Positions 20,718-29,124 of a DNA stretch of 47,763 nt are shown here, piece after piece. Below the pieces are notes generated by a model, which was not told where the DNA came from, did no database searches, and worked only from the letters and a program-made list of their open reading frames with translations. The translations under genes were made by a program, and so were the position numbers. This DNA comes from Desulfuromonas sp. (GTDB taxonomy: Bacteria; Desulfobacterota; Desulfuromonadia; Desulfuromonadales; Desulfuromonadaceae). The stretch's first letter is position 1, and each line of letters opens with the position of its first letter. Location: assembly GCA_002869685.1 (NCBI GenBank), contig PKUE01000186.1, positions 1 through 47,763 on the forward strand, given 5' to 3'.

Positions 20718-20755
20718 AAAAAAGCGTGTTTCGTGAGAACGAAGCACGCTTTTTC
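20718..20755. terminator. Bidirectional terminator after rlpA
   Basis: A stem of about 16 bp with one G-T pair (arms 20718-20734 and 20739-20755) is flanked by A and T tracts on both sides, so it can end rlpA on plus and the convergent hypothetical gene on minus. Confidence 0.9.
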
Positions 20756-20785
20756 TGTTTTTATGGTCCGCCTCAGAATCCATCG

Positions 20786-21559
20786 TCAGGCAAGAAATTC
20801 GCGCACCCACTGTTTTTGACGTGTGGTCAGGGACTGGCTGTGCAGCAGGTTGCGCGCCTCGGTGCGAGGCAGGCGCGGTAGAAAATGGATAAACCACACG
20901 CGAGGTGTATGGCGGTTTTTCAGGATCGCCCGGCGCAGGTTCACGCGTTGACTCCAGCGCGGATGACGGGCAATCTGCGAAATGGTGTCCGCCGTCGCCG
21001 TTGAACCGTTAAGGAACTGAAACAAGGCGACTTCCTGAAGTTTGGGATTGTTCAGCGCGGCCTCAACGACTTGTGCTTGCCCCTCTTTGAGAAGCGAGGC
21101 CAGCACTGTGGCCGTTGCGCGGCGGGCAAGAGTGATCCGGTTTCCCAGCGGCACCATGGGCAACCGCTGAATAATGGCCAGTTCTGCCGCCATACGCAAA
21201 TCCGCCGACTGACCGGGCAGATAACACAGGTTGAGCAACTCAAACAGATGAAGGCGACCCAGCAGCTTTTTAACCAGGGGGGCTGAAACCGCCGGATGAC
21301 TTAACGTGGCCATGCACACGCGGGGGTGTTCACACAGTTTATGGCGACCGATGGCATTGAGGTAGGCGCTGGGCAGATCGCGCCGCTTCAAAACCGCCAG
21401 CAGATGTTCTTCACCCAGGGCGATGTTTTTCAGCGCGGCGTGAAGGACCTCGCTGGCCGGATCCTTCATGACCTCTTTTAAATCGTCACCATCGGTGGTC
21501 AATGCACGCTTGAGGCGTGCGACCATATCGGCATCCAAGTTGTCTGTCGTTGTTGCCAT
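20786..21559 (-). CDS. Hypothetical helical-repeat protein downstream of tgt
   Basis: I do not recognise this 257-residue protein. It is almost wholly helical with repeated short amphipathic pairs (L-x-x-I/V-A/L patterns such as HPAVSAPLVKKLLGRL and NNPKLQEVALFQFLNG), which suggests a HEAT/ARM-like solenoid. There is no signal peptide, membrane helix or catalytic motif. The end is basic. AGGAG precedes the ATG. It lies 29 bases downstream of tgt on the same strand and is probably co-transcribed, but nothing ties it to queuosine synthesis. Confidence 0.75.
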   Translation of the reverse strand: MATTTDNLDADMVARLKRALTTDGDDLKEVMKDPASEVLHAALKNIALGEEHLLAVLKRRDLPSAYLNAIGRHKLCEHPRVCMATLSHPAVSAPLVKKLLGRLHLFELLNLCYLPGQSADLRMAAELAIIQRLPMVPLGNRITLARRATATVLASLLKEGQAQVVEAALNNPKLQEVALFQFLNGSTATADTISQIARHPRWSQRVNLRRAILKNRHTPRVWFIHFLPRLPRTEARNLLHSQSLTTRQKQWVREFLA

Positions 21560-21588
21560 CAGGCTGGCTCCTGATTGAAATCATGACA

Positions 21589-22800
<1,212 letters not shown>

Positions 22801-22841
22801 TCAATAAAGCAATTCGGGGAGAACCCCACAGGAGGAAATTC

Positions 22842-23798
22842 ATGAGCATCATGCCGCTGCTCGAACGGGCTGAATTTGTCAAATTGCGTTACCGGGTTCG
22901 GCTGTTGGAGGAGATCGATCTGGATCTGGCCACCTTATTACGCTTGCGGCGGAATTTTCGCGCGGCTGGACAATATATGCTGGCATCGGGTCCAACCACT
23001 GGTACTGGTATCAACCGTTTCAGTGCTCTTTTTTCGCCGCCCATTGCGGAGGATCCCAGTGCTCGGCAACGTTTCCAACGTAGCGGCGCGGCTTTTGTTC
23101 TGCAGCCGGACCCGCAGAGTTGTCGCCACTATAGCCGGGGTGAATTGCTGACGTTTCCTGTCGTGCTGTGGGGAGGGCAGCAGGAACGTATTGTTGATCT
23201 GGCCAGGGTATTTCAGGCACTGGGACAACGTGGATTACGCTATGACGCCGGCCGGTTTGAGTTGATTGAAATTGCCGGGCAAGATTCTTCCGGTAGTTAT
23301 GCCAACCTGTGGCGGCAGGGGGAAGCTCTGGAACAAGTGCAGAGCCCATTGCGGGACGCGGATTGGTGGTTGTCGACTCTGCCTGCCGGTGTCCAGTCGG
23401 TTGCATTGCATTTTGTTACTCCGGCTCGCCTGCTCAAGAATCAGCGCCCACTGTTTCAGGCCGACTTTGTCACACTGTTTCCGTTTATTCTCCGCCGGGT
23501 TACATCCATGCTCTACGCCCATTGTCGTATTGAACCGGTCGATGATGTCGGTGCCTTGCTGGAACTGGCGCGGGAAGTGACCGTCGCCGAGAATCAATTG
23601 CAATGGCAGGATTGGCGACAGCTGGGGCCCGATGCTGCACATCAGCATCCCCTTGGTGGCATCATGGGGTCGGTGCAGCTTCATGGCGCGGCAGTGGAGG
23701 ACCTTTTCTCTCTGCTCGAACTCGGGACCTTGATGAATCTGGGCAAAAACGCAGCCTATGGCGCCGGGCAGTATCGGTTAGAGCTTTCCGGGCGATGA
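22842..23798 (+). CDS. Orphan Cas6-family RAMP protein (PF10040-like)
   Basis: The 318-residue protein starts at ATG 22842 with an excellent GGAGGAAA site. The pattern fits Cas6 of the PF10040 type: an N-terminal ferredoxin-like half with Y-S-R-G-E-L-L-T-F-P-V-x-L-x-G (about residues 99-113), a G-L-R-Y-D-A-G-R-F-E-L segment, a VALHFVTPARLL strand with F-x-x-L-x-x-R-R after it, and a C-terminal glycine-rich loop LGTLMNLGKNAAYGAGQY (about 296-313). Cas6 proteins cut CRISPR precursor RNA. Here no CRISPR repeats and no other cas gene lie anywhere in the window, so its RNA target is unknown. It is divergent from tgt. Catalytic histidine identity cannot be fixed by eye. Confidence 0.75.
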   Translation: MSIMPLLERAEFVKLRYRVRLLEEIDLDLATLLRLRRNFRAAGQYMLASGPTTGTGINRFSALFSPPIAEDPSARQRFQRSGAAFVLQPDPQSCRHYSRGELLTFPVVLWGGQQERIVDLARVFQALGQRGLRYDAGRFELIEIAGQDSSGSYANLWRQGEALEQVQSPLRDADWWLSTLPAGVQSVALHFVTPARLLKNQRPLFQADFVTLFPFILRRVTSMLYAHCRIEPVDDVGALLELAREVTVAENQLQWQDWRQLGPDAAHQHPLGGIMGSVQLHGAAVEDLFSLLELGTLMNLGKNAAYGAGQYRLELSGR

Positions 23799-23871
23799 TT
23801 TGAAAAGTCCCATTGATTCTGTATACTTTATATATCTTTATCACTCTCGACAAACATTTGCGGAGGTGGTT

Positions 23872-24177
23872 ATGAAAGACGTCTGGGATGAGCGAGAAAA
23901 AGCTTTTGAAAATCAGTATTTTCGTGATCTGGAACGTAAACAGATTGAAGCGATGAAAGAAAAGAAACACGAAGATCAGGTGTGTGAGCTGTGTAGGAAC
24001 CGCTGCCCGAAATGTGGTGAAGAGATTCAGGCTACGACATTTCGCGGAGTCCCACTGGATCAGTGCCCCTCGTGTGGTGGTATCTGGCTGGGACCGAACG
24101 ATCTGAAAATCCTTGCCGAAAAAGACCACCGTACCTGGTTTGATACCTGGTTTCTGCAGGAAGCGGATAAAAAATGA
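23872..24177 (+). CDS. zf-TFIIB domain protein
   Basis: The 101-residue protein starts at ATG 23872 after CGGAGGTGG. A charged helical N-terminus leads to a zinc-ribbon of the zf-TFIIB type: CPKCGEEI then CPSCGGIWL with the W-L-G-x-x-D-L ending typical of the family. An extra C-E-L-C-x3-C precedes the ribbon, giving additional possible metal ligands. The family has no established reaction; members are short cytoplasmic proteins. It follows the Cas6-like gene by 73 bases and has its own ribosome site. Confidence 0.82.
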   Translation: MKDVWDEREKAFENQYFRDLERKQIEAMKEKKHEDQVCELCRNRCPKCGEEIQATTFRGVPLDQCPSCGGIWLGPNDLKILAEKDHRTWFDTWFLQEADKK

Positions 24178-24251
24178 TGATCTGAACCGGCGTGGCGTGA
24201 TGGAAGGTTTTGGCGGTTCATTGACGATCTTTCTTGGGCCATAACTCTCTA

Positions 24252-24292
24252 ACCCCGGACAAACCAAGGCTTTTCCTTGACCCGTCCGGGGT
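24252..24292 (+). terminator. Nested hairpin after the zf-TFIIB gene
   Basis: A 9-bp GC-rich outer stem (24252-24260 with 24284-24292) encloses a second small stem (24266-24269 with 24274-24277). There is no T tract after it, so it may be a weak terminator or an mRNA-stabilising structure. Confidence 0.4.
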
Positions 24293-24374
24293 ATTCACGT
24301 AATTATGTAGGGATATTAGAGATTGAAAATACTGTTGTGTTGATTATGTGTGATTAAAAAGAAGAGGAGGAAGG

Positions 24375-24869
24375 ATGGGGGACTTTGTCTTTGTTCTATT
24401 GGTTCTTGGCGGTCTCGGGGTGTTTTTTTATCGACAAAGTCAGGAAAAAAAGGCCCAGAACGCAGCTAAAATACAACCGGCTGTATCCTGTGCGCCCCGC
24501 GTAGAAAAAGAAAAAGCAGCTGAGACGGTCGCGTGCGAAGAAGAGACCGCTGCTGAAGTTGTTGAAGCGCCAGTTAAGGAACCAGCTGAAGAGCAAGCTG
24601 AAGAGCAAGCTGAAGAGCAAGCTGAAGAGCAAGCTGAAGAGCAAGCTGAAGAGCAAGCTGAGGCGCCGAACGCGGAAATGTACGATGCTCTGACCTGGCG
24701 GGTTTTACAACGGGTCATGGAGCAACCGGGAATTCTGCAGACCGATATCTATGGACTGTTTCCGCGGGAGAATCGCAAACATCTGCAGGCGACGCTGTTG
24801 CAGCTGGATAAAGAGAATGTCCTTCGCCGTGAAAAAGAGGGGAATACCTACCGTCTTTTCCCGGTTTGA
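24375..24869 (+). CDS. Membrane-anchored protein with EEQA repeats and C-terminal winged-helix-like domain
   Basis: The 164-residue protein has one N-terminal transmembrane helix (about residues 3-18), then an acidic, low-complexity linker containing six perfect E-E-Q-A repeats (residues 72-95), then about 60 residues (ALTWRVLQRVMEQPGILQTD to the end) patterned like a winged helix: helix, ILQTDIYGLF helix, LLQLDKENVL helix and a final hairpin. I do not know its function. The layout suggests a helix-turn-helix head held at the membrane by a flexible spacer. GAGGAGGA precedes the ATG. Confidence 0.75.
   Translation: MGDFVFVLLVLGGLGVFFYRQSQEKKAQNAAKIQPAVSCAPRVEKEKAAETVACEEETAAEVVEAPVKEPAEEQAEEQAEEQAEEQAEEQAEEQAEAPNAEMYDALTWRVLQRVMEQPGILQTDIYGLFPRENRKHLQATLLQLDKENVLRREKEGNTYRLFPV
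24588..24659 (+). repeat. Six perfect 12-bp tandem repeats inside a gene
   Basis: The unit GAAGAGCAAGCT occurs six times without a single mismatch, coding for E-E-Q-A in frame. Because the unit is a multiple of three, copy-number change would alter linker length but not the reading frame. Confidence 0.97.
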
Positions 24870-24889
24870 TGTTGCCTGAATCTATTGAT

Positions 24890-24927
24890 AAAAAGCGCCA
24901 GTCGGAATGTCCCGGCGGGCGCTTTTT
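24890..24927. terminator. Bidirectional terminator
   Basis: Arms 24890-24899 and 24918-24927 pair (AAAAAGCGCC with GGCGCTTTTT), with A and T tracts on the outer sides. It sits between the convergent EEQA-repeat gene and the retropepsin-like gene. Confidence 0.88.
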
Positions 24928-24931
24928 GCGT

Positions 24932-25564
24932 TTAATCGCGGGCTTCCCAGATAATGCACTTTTGTTGGTAATCAATGCGATGAGGGCGATGCTTGAGAAC
25001 GTTCATCCCCAGAAGCCCATCGCCAATACGAATCCCTTTTTCGCGTTCGACCAGGGCAACCTGGACCTGGTTCACTTGCAGCGGTCCGACACTGAGACTG
25101 GCGAGCCGGGCAATGTCAACAGTGAGTGTTGAGCCATCGGCCAGATGAGCTTTGGCGGAGCGAACCTTTTTCAAACGCAGCAGGCGAACCATCTCCTGAT
25201 CCAGCAGGGAGATCGTTGCGCCGGTATCCACGACCAGATGCACGGTCAACTCTTTGCGGTTGTTTTGCAACGTGACCGGGACAACAACCTGATTGTGGAT
25301 AATTTCCACCGGGGTGATGATTTCACCATCTTCTTCCTGTTCTTCAATGGTGATTTCCCAGCTTTGTGCCACGGGGGAATCCTCACTGCTGATGCCACTG
25401 GTTGTCGGGGCCTCCACCTGTCTGGAGGCGTATTGTTCGGGGATCAGGTCAGGATCGTCAACTACGATCAGACGTCCGGAGGCATCACGATAGTGGTAAA
25501 TGCCACTAGCCTGTACAGACCAAGCCAGAGCCAAACAGAATAGAACTGTCAGACATGTTTTCAT
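24932..25564 (-). CDS. Secreted retropepsin-like aspartic protease with DUF4124-like N-terminus
   Basis: The 210-residue protein has a signal peptide (about residues 1-19), a short DUF4124-like strand motif (GIYHYRDASGRLIVVDDP), a linker and a clan AA retropepsin-like domain (about 88-208). That domain shows the active-site V-D-T-G-A-T and the later L-L-G-M-N-V-L flap/psi-loop segment. Single-domain proteins like this are expected to dimerise to form the active site, here in the periplasm. The start codon overlaps the stop of the upstream Crp/Fnr gene (ATGA at 25561-25564), implying translational coupling. Substrate unknown. Confidence 0.82.
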   Translation of the reverse strand: MKTCLTVLFCLALAWSVQASGIYHYRDASGRLIVVDDPDLIPEQYASRQVEAPTTSGISSEDSPVAQSWEITIEEQEEDGEIITPVEIIHNQVVVPVTLQNNRKELTVHLVVDTGATISLLDQEMVRLLRLKKVRSAKAHLADGSTLTVDIARLASLSVGPLQVNQVQVALVEREKGIRIGDGLLGMNVLKHRPHRIDYQQKCIIWEARD

Positions 25565-26229
25565 GGGGTATTCTCCGCCGGTGGCGTGTGCAATAGCGTG
25601 ATGGTCCGGCCATTAACCTCGATAACGTCTTCAGTCGAAAGTTTTTTCAGTAGCCGGGAGAAGGTTTCCGGGGTGGTGCCGAGCAGCAGGGCGATCTCCC
25701 CTTTTGCCGCCGGGAGCTCTATGGTGGCTGTCGGACTTTTGTCACGCAACAGTTGCAAGTAATTCAGGAAGCGTTGGCGAATGTCTGCCAGGGTCAGTTG
25801 CTCGACCATGCCGAGCAGGTATTTGATCCGTTGCGACAGGGCGCCGATAAAATACATGGCTGCATCGGGGTGCTGTTCCAGGTGGGACAGAATCTTGTGA
25901 GCATCAATCGCCAGCAGTTCACAGGGTTCGATGGCAATGGCGCTGACGGGGTAGCGTCCCTTGAGTTGCAGCAGGATCTCGGCAAAATATTCACCCGGTT
26001 CGATAAAGCGGATGACCGCTTCTTTGCCGTCCGGGGTGGAGCGGAACAGTTTGATGCGTCCGGAGGCCAGGAAGAAGAACTCACTGCCGGGGTCACCTTC
26101 ATGGAAAAGGATCCCTTTTCGTTCCAGCGTTGTCAGGCGACTGATCTGTTCGATAAAGGTAAAACGGGGGTCGGCACTGTTGCCGAAAAAGGTGTGCAAA
26201 AACAATTTTACCGCACTGCTTTTCTCCAT
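25561..26229 (-). CDS. Crp/Fnr-family transcriptional regulator
   Basis: The 222-residue product starts at ATG 26229 with AGGA upstream; the frame extends another 75 bases but with non-family sequence. An N-terminal cyclic-nucleotide-binding fold (about residues 15-130: FHEGDPGSEFFFLASGRIKLF, EYFAEILL shown in separate segments) is joined by the long dimer helix to a C-terminal winged helix (KGEIALLLGTTPETFSRLL). The N-terminus lacks the cysteine cluster of Fnr, so it is not an oxygen-sensing Fe-S type; ligand could be a nucleotide, haem/NO or none. It is coupled to the retropepsin-like gene and preceded 58 bases upstream by an unknown gene on the same strand. Confidence 0.93.
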   Translation of the reverse strand: MEKSSAVKLFLHTFFGNSADPRFTFIEQISRLTTLERKGILFHEGDPGSEFFFLASGRIKLFRSTPDGKEAVIRFIEPGEYFAEILLQLKGRYPVSAIAIEPCELLAIDAHKILSHLEQHPDAAMYFIGALSQRIKYLLGMVEQLTLADIRQRFLNYLQLLRDKSPTATIELPAAKGEIALLLGTTPETFSRLLKKLSTEDVIEVNGRTITLLHTPPAENTP

Positions 26230-26287
26230 AATGCATCCTGAGGGTCGTGGAAGTGGCGGCGACAGGGCGCGGCCGACCTTCCTGTGG

Positions 26288-26947
26288 TCAGTCGTCCGAG
26301 ACAATCAGCTCTTGGTCGGGGTCGAGCAAATCGATTGCTTCCTCCAACGCTGCGATCAGTGGAGCCAGTTCCAGGTTGCGTTGGGCAAACTGGTCGGGGA
26401 GAAACGCCAGCGCACCTTGCAAGCGGCGTGCAGCACTCAACGCACTTTTGTATTCAGTGAGTTGGCGTTGTTCCGTAGTTGCGTGATCCATGGCCATCTC
26501 TTTAAAACGCTTGGCAATGGTGGGATGACTAAGTTTGCCCTCAAAGACCGCCTGCTGCAGTTCCTGTTGCTGTTCACTGGTGAAATTCCCTTCGGCGTCG
26601 GCCTGGCATAACAGGTCGATGGAGCGGTAGTCGGGCAGCGGTTGCAGCTTATCCTCCATCAGCGAGGGCTGGTTTTTTTCCAGATAGTGATAAGCCATGG
26701 TCAGCTTGTCAGCTGTCTGACGGCGGATGCGAATTTCTCGGCTGCAGTAGTCTTCAAAACTGTCGTAGCCCCAGGTGCTGTAAAGGCGGTTGCTGCGCAC
26801 CTGTTTGAGCTGTTGGCCGAGATCAACCCACGAGGACTTGAAGTTCTTTGCCGAACTCAGGACGCTGTAACGTTCACTGCCGGGTTCGAGCTGTTGCAAC
26901 AGATGTTCAATATGATGTTCCGCTTGAGTCTGCGGGGTGCTCTCCAT
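26288..26947 (-). CDS. Hypothetical cytoplasmic helical protein
   Basis: I do not recognise this 219-residue protein. It is helical and charged, without signal or membrane segments. Residues about 33-92 contain W-x-x-L-G-x-x-L and a Y-x-T-W-G-Y-D-S-F-E-D-Y-C segment followed by R-x-x-R-x-x-x-D-K-L, which looks like the helix-turn-helix-like region of small ParB/KilA-related or plasmid-type proteins; that is only a resemblance. GGAG precedes the ATG. It probably heads the operon with the Crp/Fnr regulator and the retropepsin-like gene. Confidence 0.7.
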   Translation of the reverse strand: MESTPQTQAEHHIEHLLQQLEPGSERYSVLSSAKNFKSSWVDLGQQLKQVRSNRLYSTWGYDSFEDYCSREIRIRRQTADKLTMAYHYLEKNQPSLMEDKLQPLPDYRSIDLLCQADAEGNFTSEQQQELQQAVFEGKLSHPTIAKRFKEMAMDHATTEQRQLTEYKSALSAARRLQGALAFLPDQFAQRNLELAPLIAALEEAIDLLDPDQELIVSDD

Positions 26948-27146
26948 AATGGGCTCCAGAATGTTTTTTGGATAACTTTAACATAGCGGCTGGCGCGATG
27001 GTAGTTCGTTTGACCGAATCGTTTGCCCGATGATTTTACGCTGGTGTCCTGGGTTGGGATACCGTAAAACAGGGGCAGGAACTTTACCTCTTTTTTCTGT
27101 GCAAAACAATGCTTCAGAACAACAGATAACTCTTGATGGATAGACC

Positions 27147-28355
27147 ATGACCAATCAACAACGTAAACAATGTCGTGTCGGCTCTCAAACTGTACGCATG
27201 CTGGAACTCGGTCACCCCTGGGTGATTGAGGATCGTTACACCCGCCAGTGGCCAGCCGGAAAAAATGGTGAACTGGTTACCCTGGTCAGTGAGCAGGGGC
27301 AACCACTGGCAACCGCTTTGCTGGATCCCGGTCAACGTATCGTTGCACGTGTTGTTGGTGCTCCCGGTTTATCCCTCGATCAGGAGTGGTTACGCTGCCG
27401 TATTGTTGCTGCCCATCGCCGCCGTATCGATCATGCCCATCTCGACGGCACCAACGCCTATCGGGTGGTTAACGGTGAAGGGGACGGTCTGCCGGGAGTG
27501 ACCGTCGAGCGTTACGATGATTATCTGATGATTCAACTGTACAGCCGTTGCTGGGAACCCTATCTCAACCAGATGGTTCAGGTGTTGCAACAGGAATTTC
27601 AGCCTGCCGGGATTTACGAAAAATTTCGCCCGCAGAAGACCCGAGAGCTTGAGAAAAAAGGCTCCAAACGGTTTAGCCGTCTGTTGAGTGGAGTCGCGGC
27701 CCCAGAGCGTCATCTGGTGCAGGAAAATGATCTGAGCTACCAAGTGACTCTGGAGGAGGGGTTGAATACTGGGTTGTTCATGGATCAACGTGCGAACCGC
27801 CGTGACCTGATGCAACGCTGTCAGGGCAAGCGAGTGTTGAACCTGTTCTGCTATACCGGCGCTTTTTCTGTCGCCGCTGCCGCTGCCGGAGCGACCAAGG
27901 TGACCAGTGTCGATGCTTCTCCCCATTACCTCGATCAGGCGCGGGAGAATTTTGGTCTCAATCGGATCAATGCCAAGCGCCATGCGTTTATTGGTGGGGA
28001 TTGCTTTGAAGTGTTGCCCGACTTGTTGGCGCAGGGCGAGCGTTTTGACATTGTCATTATGGACCCGCCGAGCTTTTCCACCACCACGAAAAACCGCTTT
28101 ACCACTCAGGGTGGTACGGCCAAGCTGGTGGCCCTGGCCATGGCCTTGTTGGAAGACTGTGGTTTGCTGATCACCTCCTCCAACCATCAGAAAGTTGATT
28201 TGGCCGACTATCTCAAAGAGTTGCGTCGCGGCGCACTGGAGGCGGGCGGTGAATTGACGGTGATTAAAACAGCTGGCCAGGCGGAAGACTTTCCCTATCC
28301 GGTGACCTTTCCTGAAGGGCGCTATCTGAAATATGTGATGGCAGTGAAAGGCTGA
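27147..28355 (+). CDS. rlmI: Class I SAM-dependent rRNA (cytosine-5) methyltransferase, RlmI type
   Basis: The 402-residue product has an N-terminal PUA domain (about 1-75), an EEHD-like middle region and a C-terminal Rossmann methyltransferase with motif I around NLFCYTGAFSVAAA, SVDAS (acidic ribose ligand) and the target-base motif MDPPSFS. E. coli RlmI methylates C1962 of 23S rRNA. The family includes paralogues with differing targets, so the exact base is inference. The ribosome site before ATG 27147 is weak. Confidence 0.88.
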   Translation: MTNQQRKQCRVGSQTVRMLELGHPWVIEDRYTRQWPAGKNGELVTLVSEQGQPLATALLDPGQRIVARVVGAPGLSLDQEWLRCRIVAAHRRRIDHAHLDGTNAYRVVNGEGDGLPGVTVERYDDYLMIQLYSRCWEPYLNQMVQVLQQEFQPAGIYEKFRPQKTRELEKKGSKRFSRLLSGVAAPERHLVQENDLSYQVTLEEGLNTGLFMDQRANRRDLMQRCQGKRVLNLFCYTGAFSVAAAAAGATKVTSVDASPHYLDQARENFGLNRINAKRHAFIGGDCFEVLPDLLAQGERFDIVIMDPPSFSTTTKNRFTTQGGTAKLVALAMALLEDCGLLITSSNHQKVDLADYLKELRRGALEAGGELTVIKTAGQAEDFPYPVTFPEGRYLKYVMAVKG

Positions 28356-28423
28356 AAATTCTTAAGGGGCTTCTCAACCCGGATGCGATGTTCGGCCCCT
28401 CAGTGAAAAGGCAGAGAATTAAT

Positions 28424-28966
28424 ATGTGGGATCAAGATACATATGTAAAAGCATGGAACTTTGCTTCTTCGAAACATCTCGGGCAAACACTTCCTGGAAG
28501 TGACATTTCATACCTAAATCATCTTGGGCTGGTTGCCATGGAAGCCGCTGCTGCAATTGCAGCCCATCAAAGCATCCCAAATCCCAACCTTTTGATCCAA
28601 TGTGCTTTATTGCATGATGCTATTGAGGATACGCCAACCACATACGAGGATGTCGAAAAAGAGTTTGGGGCAGCGGTTGCTGGCGGGGTTTTGTCTCTGA
28701 GCAAAAACAAGCAACTGTCGAGCAAAAACGAACAAATGCTGGACAGCCTCGGTAGAATCAAGCAGCAGCCCAAAGAGGTCTGGATGGTTAAATTGTGTGA
28801 TCGAATCACGAATCTGCAACCACCGCCTGACTATTGGGACAATGAGAAAATCGCAAAATACCGGGACGAAGCCAGAATGATCTTGGCGCATCTGGGGGAA
28901 GCGAATCAATTTCTAGCGCAAAGACTTGAAGCCAAAATCGAAAATTATGCTCAGTACTTGAAATGA
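28424..28966 (+). CDS. Small HD-domain hydrolase resembling the RelA/SpoT hydrolase domain
   Basis: The 180-residue protein starts at ATG 28424. It has the HD signature LLHDAIEDTP near residue 65, preceded by an N-terminal metal histidine candidate (AAHQS) and followed by a late aspartate in VKLCDRITNL, the same order as in the (p)ppGpp hydrolase domain of SpoT and in MESH1-like proteins. No synthetase, TGS or ACT domain is present. Base composition is visibly more A/T-rich than its neighbours, and codon use differs, hinting at transfer. It stands 68 bases after the rlmI-like gene. Confidence 0.78.
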   Translation: MWDQDTYVKAWNFASSKHLGQTLPGSDISYLNHLGLVAMEAAAAIAAHQSIPNPNLLIQCALLHDAIEDTPTTYEDVEKEFGAAVAGGVLSLSKNKQLSSKNEQMLDSLGRIKQQPKEVWMVKLCDRITNLQPPPDYWDNEKIAKYRDEARMILAHLGEANQFLAQRLEAKIENYAQYLK

Positions 28967-29124
28967 AAAATCCCAACACTCCCGTGAACACGGACGGAAA
29001 ATAGCGGCATAAAGATCCGTGTGGTGCGGTGACGCAAATTCGCGTCGTCGCCTGTTGTCCGAACCGTTCATTTGCTTCGACGTCTCTTGTCCGCACGTTT
29101 AAGAGTGGTATTACACAGGTTCCT

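Noticed and set aside
22842-24374. CRISPR array near the Cas6-like gene
   Set aside because: Intergenic regions on both sides were read for spaced direct repeats and none were found.
24396-24718. Minus-strand frames with L-L-F-S or A-C-S-S repeats
   Set aside because: They are the reverse readings of the 12-bp repeat, which keeps other frames open; no ribosome sites or promoters support them.
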